The notes beneath the pieces are model-generated. The model was not told the DNA's origin, ran no database searches, and worked only from the letters and a program-made list of their open reading frames with translations. A stretch of DNA of 64,000 bases from Chlorobiota bacterium (GTDB lineage: Bacteria > Bacteroidota > Ignavibacteria > OLB7): the NCBI GenBank assembly GCA_028287785.1, contig JAQBOZ010000001.1, positions 62,001-126,000 of the forward strand, read 5' to 3'. The translations under genes and the position numbers were made by a program. Below are positions 26,153-33,200 of the stretch, one piece after another (within the stretch, counting starts at the first letter, position 1; every line of letters starts with the position of its first letter).

Positions 26153-26189
26153 ACTTGACACGTCAACTGTTGATGCGTAGTTTTGTGCC
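26153..26189 (+). promoter_or_regulatory. Promoter with overlapping operator for the marR-type gene
   Basis: TTGACA (26155-26160) and TAGTTTTG (26178-26185), separated by 17 bp, match the -33 TTG and the -7 TAnnTTTG of Bacteroidota promoters. Two overlapping palindromes cover the -33 element: ACTTGAC-AC-GTCAACT (26153-26168, one mismatch) and TCAAC-T-GTTGA. Their half-site (GT/AC)TGA resembles that of the perfect palindrome downstream of the gene (26680-26699), which suggests autoregulation by the MarR protein. The predicted start of transcription falls at or next to the ATG (26190), so the mRNA may be leaderless. Confidence 0.7.
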
Positions 26190-26666
26190 ATGAAAGAACG
26201 GATAAGCCTTCTGCAGCGCGAGCTGAACCAGCCGAAGCCATTCGTCTCCCCCGCGCAGGAAGGGGTTGTGGCCCTCCTCTTCACGGCCGATCTTCTCCGG
26301 CGACGTCTGATCGCGATCGTCGAGCCGCACGGCATCACCTTGCAGCAGTACAATGTCCTCCGCATCCTCCGTGGCGCCGATGAGGGATTGCCCACCATGA
26401 CGATCGGCGAGCGGATGATCGAGCGGACGCCGGGCCTTACGCGTCTGCTGGATCGTCTGGAGGCCAAGGGTCTCGTCAACCGCGTCCGCGGCGGCGTTGA
26501 TCGTCGTCAGGTCCGCTGTACAATCTCCACGGCCGGCCTTGCGCTCCTCAAGAAGCTCGATCCCGTGATTGACGCGGCCAACGAGAATCTCCTGGGCTCC
26601 CTTGGCGATAAGGAACGGCGGAAGCTGGTGGAGATGCTCGAAATCATCCGTTCAGGGATCTCATAA
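26190..26666 (+). CDS. MarR-family transcriptional regulator
   Basis: 158 residues. It is a winged-helix dimeric repressor with an N-terminal dimerisation helix (VVALLFTADLLRRRLIAIVEPHGIT), the recognition region TIGERMIERTPGLTRLLDRLEAKGLVNR, the wing Asp-Arg pair in GGVDRRQVRCTIS and the C-terminal dimerisation helices. The length is typical. The gene has its own Bacteroidota-type promoter covered by palindromes, and a perfect palindrome sits 14 bp after its stop. It therefore probably represses itself and perhaps the gene to its right. The ligand is unknown. No Shine-Dalgarno is visible before the ATG, consistent with a leaderless transcript. Confidence 0.93.
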   Translation: MKERISLLQRELNQPKPFVSPAQEGVVALLFTADLLRRRLIAIVEPHGITLQQYNVLRILRGADEGLPTMTIGERMIERTPGLTRLLDRLEAKGLVNRVRGGVDRRQVRCTISTAGLALLKKLDPVIDAANENLLGSLGDKERRKLVEMLEIIRSGIS

Positions 26667-26679
26667 AAAATTCAAGAAG

Positions 26680-26699
26680 ATAGTTGATCGATCAACTAT
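26680..26699. promoter_or_regulatory. Perfect 20-bp palindrome, candidate MarR operator
   Basis: ATAGTTGATC followed by its exact reverse complement GATCAACTAT. Its AGTTGA half-sites match those upstream of the MarR gene (TTGAC/GTCAA, GTTGA). It lies between the MarR stop and a dispersed repeat, upstream of the GNAT gene, so it may extend control to that gene; it is too short on its own to be a convincing terminator. Confidence 0.55.
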
Positions 26700-26737
26700 C
26701 AACCGTTCAGGCTTCATCTCCCTGATACAGCGAGCGG

Positions 26738-27026
26738 GTAGTGACTCAGTCTGGGATGACATTCATGATGGCTGGAATTCCGGGCAGCATCCGGCATCGG
26801 TCGTTCCAGCCCCATCGGGGCGAACCGGTTGTAGCAATGATACACCTTCCATGATTTCAGGCTCCAGAGGAGCGTACCGTTCCTCATGGGTGTGGGGATG
26901 GTTCGCTCCTCTGGAGCTTGTGCGGGAAAGGGGAGCATCGTTGCTACAACCGGCGCGCTCCGATGGAGCTTGAAGAGCGAAGAAGGGATCGATGATCGTC
27001 AGCAGATTCAAATTGAGTCACTACCC
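26738..27026 (+). repeat. Dispersed hairpin repeat family 1, copy B (complete, with flanking direct repeat)
   Basis: Complete ~289-bp element. GTAGTGACTCAG at the left end mirrors TGAGTCACTAC (27014-27024) at the right; counting flanking G/C bases, the terminal repeat reaches 13 bp (GGGTAGTGACTCA). The 10-mer CAGCGAGCGG occurs immediately outside both ends (26728-26737 and 27027-27036), as expected of a target-site duplication. Internal inverted repeats (CCGGTTGTAGCAATGAT / TTGCTACAACCGG and GGCTCCAGAGGAGCG / CGCTCCTCTGGAGC) give a cruciform-like structure. It has no coding capacity of its own, so it is a MITE-like element. Confidence 0.85.
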
Positions 27027-27134
27027 CAGCGAGCGGAATTGCTGGCTTCGCATGCCTCGATTCCGTATCTACCGGAAATGGCGCCGGCACGATCCACCCC
27101 CGATAACCGACCGCCCATCTCCCAATGTCCGTTC

Positions 27135-28016
27135 ATGATCATGAAGCTGCTACGCTATTCAAACGCCGGTGATTTTATCGCCCGGACAGGCCGGTTTCTC
27201 GAATCCCGCGAGGCCGAGAACAACCTTATCCTCGGCATTGCCGGCCGGCTTCCAGCGCTCTTCGAAACGTCGGGCCCGAGCCCCTACCTCGCGACCATTG
27301 AACATGATGAACGTGGGGATATCGCGGGAGCATGTATCCGCACGGCATTGAACAGGGCGGTGCTGACACGCATGCCGGAGCGGGGAATCGAAATGATCGT
27401 GGATGATCTGGCGGACATCGGCGTGGAATATCCCGGCTTCGTGGGACCGGCGCGGGAAGCGAAGCTGGCGGCCGGACTATGGCGCGAGCGAACCGGCGGA
27501 ACGTTCAGGTTGACGATGGAGATGAGGATCTATGAGCTGGACCGGGTGATCCCCCCCGCCCGAATGGATGGTGCGTTGCGGGCGGCCACTGATGATGATA
27601 TCGATATCGCCGTGACATTCGCCACCGCGTTCGTGGCGGAGGTCGGACTTGTATCGCCCGTGATGACGATAGAGGAGATCGTAAAGGGGTACATCAGGGA
27701 GCGACGGCTCTATCTCTGGGATCTGAACGGGAAGCCCGTTTCAATGGCGGGATGTATCGGGCCAACGCCCAACGGCATCAGAATCAACTATGTGTATACG
27801 CCGCCGGAACTTCGCGGGAACGGCTACGCCAGCCAGTGCGTGGCGGCGCTCAGCCAGCATCTTCTCGATTCCGGACGGCGCTTCTGCTTTCTCTTCACCG
27901 ATCTGGCAAACCCCGTTAGCAACTCGATCTATCAGCGGATGGGCTATCGCCCGGTCGCGGATTTCAGTGAGTATGAGCTGGCGTGGCCGGTTCCCGGCGT
28001 CCCGGCAGACTGTTGA
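27135..28016 (+). CDS. GNAT-family N-acetyltransferase
   Basis: 293 residues from the ATG at 27135 (a second ATG two codons later is possible); the frame is open back into the repeat but without support. The N-terminal half (about 1-145) is a divergent GNAT-like or regulatory domain. The C-terminal half holds the acetyl-CoA-binding signature IRINYVYTPPELRGNGYASQCVAALSQ (Q/RxxGxG/A form, about 215-240), followed by FTDLANPVSNSIYQRMGYRPV, which is typical of the last strands. The substrate is unknown. The stop codon lies inside a short dispersed repeat (28005-28094), so the last residues (ADC) are contributed by repeat DNA. It sits downstream of the MarR gene and a MITE-like element. Confidence 0.85.
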   Translation: MIMKLLRYSNAGDFIARTGRFLESREAENNLILGIAGRLPALFETSGPSPYLATIEHDERGDIAGACIRTALNRAVLTRMPERGIEMIVDDLADIGVEYPGFVGPAREAKLAAGLWRERTGGTFRLTMEMRIYELDRVIPPARMDGALRAATDDDIDIAVTFATAFVAEVGLVSPVMTIEEIVKGYIRERRLYLWDLNGKPVSMAGCIGPTPNGIRINYVYTPPELRGNGYASQCVAALSQHLLDSGRRFCFLFTDLANPVSNSIYQRMGYRPVADFSEYELAWPVPGVPADC

Positions 28017-28094
28017 ACAACATCATCCGCCGTGCTATCCTCTCAAGCCCCGGAGGGGCGCAACACCTGGTGCGCGGGGCGATGCCCCGCGCAC
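28005..28094 (+). repeat. Dispersed GC-rich repeat family 2, copy 3
   Basis: It begins GCAGACTGTTGAACAAC, then CATCCGCCG, CAAGCCCCGGAGGGGCGCAA, CCTGGTGCGC and a GC hairpin (GCGGGGCGATGCCCCGC). The same ordered blocks occur at 14961-15055 (reverse strand) and, degraded, at 5823-5900. This copy fills the gap between two convergent genes and supplies the stop codon of the GNAT gene. Confidence 0.75.
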
Positions 28095-28095
28095 A

Positions 28096-30150
28096 TTACC
28101 GACGCCCCGCCGCCCCCGTGCTCTGCTCGACCACAATGCCGACGCCACGGGAAAGGGCGCGTCCCTCCTGCAGATCGTTCTCGAACCGCTCCATGTCCCG
28201 GCCGCGACCGGCCGCCTCTATCTGCACGCCCCGCAGCCCACGCTGCTCAAGCAGCAACTGGAGAGCATCGGACGCGCGATCGGCCCGCTGCGTGGAGAGC
28301 TGCACGTTGCGTTCCTCCTCGCCGATTCTGTCGGTGTAACCTATGATCGTCACGCTTGCGCTATCGCGGATCGACCCGGCAATATCCCTGATGGTTGCCT
28401 CGTTCTGTTTTCCCAGCTCCGAGGAATTATAGCCGAAGCCGACAAGCATGTACGAGAGCTGCTCGCGATCACCATTGCGCGCCACCCTGCCATCCACAAC
28501 CTGCAATCGCTTCTCCAGCGTCATCGCAACCTGCGTTCTGGCCGATACCGTGGCACCGGTCGAATCCTCCACCACAAGCTCGGCCTCCAGCGGCGCCAGA
28601 TTGGAATCGATCTGGTCGGGAGCCAGCCGCCAGGCAAGCTCGGGCTGCATTCTCCGGGCCGCATCGCGATCGGTGTAACGGGCGATGGTATCGCCATTCT
28701 GCATGACGGTGATGGTCCACCGTTTCATCCCCGCCGCCGCGTCGTAGGTGGGGCTCATCCTGATGATCGGAGGGTCGAAATCGCGAACGATCTGCTCGGT
28801 GATCACCGGCGCCATCACCCATTCCGGCGCCGTGACAAGCTCCGCGCGACGATTGTCCGCACGGCCATCCTCCACCGATTCGTTCGACCTGTGCATCGGG
28901 CCAAACCCGTCCTTCATCGTGATCCGCGACCGGCTGATCCCCCACGTTTGTTCCAGATAGTCACGCACCGTCTCGGCGCGCGCGCGCGGCACTTCCGGCC
29001 GCTCATCGCGGGAGGCGGAGCCGAACAGGGTAAGGCGGGATGATGGATTTGCCTTGAGGCGCGAGCCGATAACGTCCAGCGCGTGATGCTGGATATCGAG
29101 CACATCGAGCCCCGCCAGACCATCCACATAGAAGGAGTCGGTCTCCTGACGCCGGAGGGTGGCGTAGCGTGATGGAAACGTCGCGGAATCGCGGTCGAAG
29201 AAGATGGCGGGAATCAGCGGCGCGTGCTGCCGCAGGAGAACCTCGTTGACGTGAATCTTCGTCACCGAAAGCGGCCGGTTCAACTCATCCACGCTGTAGA
29301 GCGAGATGGCCGCCGAAAGATGGGGACGCGCCGGAGGATCGACGCGCGCCGGCACGGAATCGATCGCAACGACGGGAGGATCGATTGGTGAAACCGGGGA
29401 GACATCGAAAAGCAGCGCAAGCCGTCCGCCAATCGAATATCTCCGCCACACCGCCTCCCGGACCGGCGATGTAAGATCGGCCGTTACGGCTATCTCCGGG
29501 GCCAGCAGCCTTCCCCCGCCGATCGGGAAACCATACGACAGGTGCATTGTCGGCCCAACGACGGCCCGGCTGGTGGTCAGTCGCGATCCGTTTGTCACCT
29601 CATGCACCCTCAGCCCGTCGCGAAAGCTGTAATCGCCGGGGCCGAGCACATTATCGGTTTCGCGATAGCTCCCCCGCAACTGGAACCGTACCGCGCCACC
29701 GGCAGCGATCATAAGGCGATCGGCCACGCCATAGCTGAGGAGGAGATCGAAATCGGTTCGCCAGTAGCTGGGATTGAAGATGAAGATTCGATTGAGCTCG
29801 ATGAGGGCGGAGTTCTCGTTATCGAAAATGCGAATGGGATCGACGGGATCGGCGGAGAACGTGCTGGAGGAGAATGAGAGCGATCCGGTAGCCATGATGC
29901 CGAGGCGCGGAAGAAGCGCCGACGGGAACATCAGGCGGAGCCCGGCCGACGGGGAGATCGATGTTCCCCTGGTGAAGACGCCGCAATCGATGGAGAGCGC
30001 CAGCACCGGAATCTCCCCCCGATCGAAACCGAAATCACCGCCGATGATCGGGCCGAGAAAAGCCCTCCCCGTGTGCCCCTCCTGAGCCTCGGCCAGGGCC
30101 GCGACAACAAGGAGCAAAAGTACGATGGAACTTGCCTTCCGCAGGATCAT
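28096..30150 (-). CDS. Barrel protein with two OmpA-like domains (paralog of 878-2911)
   Basis: 684 residues from the ATG at 30150; the GTG one codon earlier (30153) is an alternative. The signal peptide is MILRKASSIVLLLLVVAALAEAQ. A barrel-like region (about 30-270; SYGFPIGGGRLLAPEIAV, RYSIGGRLALLFDV) precedes a degenerate OmpA-like domain (about 315-450; FFDRDSATFPSRY ... LFGSASRDERPEV ... NRRAELV). A second OmpA-like domain is C-terminal (about 570-684; GFGYNSSELGKQN ... IGYTDRIGEEERNVQLSTQRA). Only the second keeps the Asp and Arg that contact peptidoglycan in OmpA proteins. The gene follows the 1843-aa SBBP gene by 90 bp on the same strand, repeating the SBBP/OmpA pairing of the first locus. 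It probably links the outer membrane to the wall; a role in presenting the SBBP partner is inference. Confidence 0.85.
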   Translation of the reverse strand: MILRKASSIVLLLLVVAALAEAQEGHTGRAFLGPIIGGDFGFDRGEIPVLALSIDCGVFTRGTSISPSAGLRLMFPSALLPRLGIMATGSLSFSSSTFSADPVDPIRIFDNENSALIELNRIFIFNPSYWRTDFDLLLSYGVADRLMIAAGGAVRFQLRGSYRETDNVLGPGDYSFRDGLRVHEVTNGSRLTTSRAVVGPTMHLSYGFPIGGGRLLAPEIAVTADLTSPVREAVWRRYSIGGRLALLFDVSPVSPIDPPVVAIDSVPARVDPPARPHLSAAISLYSVDELNRPLSVTKIHVNEVLLRQHAPLIPAIFFDRDSATFPSRYATLRRQETDSFYVDGLAGLDVLDIQHHALDVIGSRLKANPSSRLTLFGSASRDERPEVPRARAETVRDYLEQTWGISRSRITMKDGFGPMHRSNESVEDGRADNRRAELVTAPEWVMAPVITEQIVRDFDPPIIRMSPTYDAAAGMKRWTITVMQNGDTIARYTDRDAARRMQPELAWRLAPDQIDSNLAPLEAELVVEDSTGATVSARTQVAMTLEKRLQVVDGRVARNGDREQLSYMLVGFGYNSSELGKQNEATIRDIAGSIRDSASVTIIGYTDRIGEEERNVQLSTQRADRASDALQLLLEQRGLRGVQIEAAGRGRDMERFENDLQEGRALSRGVGIVVEQSTGAAGRR

Positions 30151-30240
30151 CACATTAACCCGGCACTATTTAACACTCCCAACGGGATGGGCCGCTGGCC
30201 CGTTGAAGAAGGCCCTTGCAGGGCATATTGGTAAGCACGT

Positions 30241-33200
30241 TTACTTACTGATCACGATCGGCAGCAGATCCCGCTCGGCCCCGTTTCTGAGCTCGAGCAT
30301 ATAGACGCCTGAGCTCTCCTCGCCGATCTTCACCCGCGCCTCCTGCGTCCCTCCCGTGCCGGCCGGAAGCCTGGTCAGCGATGCCTCGCGCCCGGTAAGA
30401 TCGACCACCCGGAGTTCCGGGAAGGTGCCCAGGGGCGCGTGATAGACGATCACCGCCTCGCTCGCCACCGGGTTCGGGCGGATCGATTCGATGCGCGCCA
30501 GCTTTCCCGCCCCGAAGCCGGTTCCAATATCGCATCCAGAAAGGATCACAAGGCCATTCCCCGCAATCGCAGGGCTCTGCGTGCCGAACAACTGGAATGA
30601 ATCGAGCAGCACCACCGTGAGCGGATGGGCCGTTGCCAGCCCCTCGAACTCCAGCTTCAACAACTCCCCGCCGGACAGAATGCCGCTGCGGCCCGGCCTG
30701 TCGATCGCGATCGTGCCGTTGGCGATGGTTGTCCTTCCGGCCGGATCGCCGGTAAGGGTGCGGTCCGGAGAGATGATATCGTGCAGAAAGAGGCTGTTGG
30801 GATCGAACTTGATGACAGCATGATAGCCGCTGATGGAATCGCGCAATGTCAGCGGCGATATTATCCTGAGCGTTACCCAGAGCCGCTGGCCGACCCTGGC
30901 GGATGTGGTATCGAGCCATACCACTCGCGGCCCACCCGATGGAATGGACTGAACGCGGAAGGGATCGGAGATGGCCCGGCAGCCGAACTCTCCCACGATC
31001 GTCACGGCGTAGAGCCCCGGCCCGTCGGCATGCAGCCGCTGGTCGGTGGCGCCGGCGATCGGCTCGCCATCGCGTGCCCACTGATAGGCAAGGCCGGGGG
31101 TGGAGATCAGGGTATCGTCCTCCGAGACGATCGATGGCCGTGCCGGAGAGGGGAGCACCGTGACGGCAACATCCCCGGAAACGCCGTCGCACCCATTCGC
31201 GTCGGTCACGCGCACCGAATATGATCCGCCGGACTTCACCACGATCGACCGCGCCGAGGCGCCATTGGACCAGGAGTAGCCGGCATATCCGATCCCGGCA
31301 TCCAGCACGACACTATCCCCCTGGCAGAGCTCAAGCGCCCCGCTGGGGACGATCGCCGGCGATGGAACCGGGTTGACACTGATGATTGCCGGCGACGAAA
31401 CTCCCAGGCAGCCGTTCGCATCGAGCACCGTCACCGAATAGCTGCCGGTATCGCCGACCTGGATGGTCCGCGTGGTGGCGCCATTGCTCCAGAGGTAGCT
31501 CAGGTAGCCATCCCCCGCGTCCAGCGTAACGCTGCTTCCGCGACAGATGGTGAGATCGCCCGACGCGGCGACGACAGGCTCCAGCTTGTCGCCGATCGCC
31601 ACCTGGTATGGTCGCGCGCTATCGATGCACCCGATGGCGTTGGCCTCCAACAGATCGATCGCCGCGTTGCCATCGCTTCCCCACATGATGCTCACCGCGC
31701 TGGTCCCCTGCCCTGATACAATCGTACCGCCATCAACCCTCCAGGTATAGCTATGCCCGGTCTGCGTCGGGACCGTATAGGCGATGGTGGAATTGCGGCA
31801 CACCACGGAAGGCCCGTGAATGGCCGGATTCGGCTTCTCCGAAAGCGTGACCGGAACATCGGGCGAGAGGCCGCTGCAACCGTTGCTGTCGGTGACGAGC
31901 ACCGTATAGACCCCCTGCTGCCCCACGCTGAGCCTCCTCGTGGTTGCCCCGGTGTTCCAGAGATACGCACTGTAGCCATCTCCGGCATCCAGCACGATAT
32001 TCTCTCCGCGACAGACAACCGTCCCCACCGGAGCGGTAACCAACGGCTTCGGCGGCTCGACGCTTCTGGATACGATAAACGGGGCGGACTCGCCGGCGCA
32101 GCCACCGGCATCGACCACTGTGCAGGAATAGCCGCCGGCCTGCCAGACGGTGATATGCCGGGTATGGGCGCCGTTCGACCAGAGGTAGCTGGAATAATCC
32201 CCGGCATCCAGGATCACGCTGTCGCCGCCGCAAAGCCGGGGGGAACGGCTGGGCACGATCACCGGCGTCAGGGAATTGCCGACCTGCACCGTAAACGCTG
32301 CATCGGCGATGCAGCCGGTGGAATCATTGAGTATCGTCACCCTGATCTTTCCCGCCCCGGAAGATCCCCATTGTACGGAAATCCGGTTCGTGCCGATGCC
32401 GGAGACGATCGCGCCATTGCCATCGATGGTCCAGTCATAGGCGCAGCCGTGAATGGCGGGAACGGAATAGCTGGATGTGGAGTTGCGGCATACCGCCACC
32501 GGCCCGCTGACCTGTGCCTGCGGCCGGGTGAACACCGCGACGTTCACCACATCGGACATCCCCTGGCAGCCCCGGTCATTTGCAACGGTGACTCTGTACT
32601 CGCCCGGCTCGCGCACGGTGATGCTTGGCGTGGTCTGTCCCGTCGACCACAGATAGGAGCTGTAGCCGCCCCCCGCGTCGAGCATCAGGCTGTCGCCCCG
32701 GCAGAAGCGGGTGGGGCCGTAGGCGGCGATGATCGGGACAGGCTTTGCGCTGGCGCGGATGATGACCTCGGCGGTGGAACTGCACCCGTTGGAATCGGTG
32801 ACGGCCAGCACATAGGTCCCGGACTTCTTGACGGTGATCGTTCGGGCATTCTCGCCGGTGGACCAGTGATATGCGGCATAGGCGCCGGCGCAGGTGACGA
32901 TGGAACTGTCCCCCTCACAGAATGTGGTGGGGAGAAGCCATGCGATTTTCGGCTTCGGCGCCTGATATACCTTCACCGGGATGCTCTGCGTGACACCGGA
33001 ACAACCGGCCGCGTTGAACACGCGCACGCTGTAGTTGCCCGATTTCCGCACGACGATCCGCTGGGCCGTCTCTCCGTTGGACCAGAAGTAGTTAGCGTAG
33101 CCGGCACCCGCATCGAGCACCAGGCTATCCCCCTCGCAGAATGTCCGCTCACCGGTCATCGCGATCGATGGCGTGGGACGGGGGCTGAGCGTGACGACCA

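Noticed and set aside
26714-27011. Short frames inside the family-1 repeats
   Set aside because: Products such as those with RWGWK or APMGLE motifs occur in every copy and shift frame between copies; they reflect repeat DNA, not genes.
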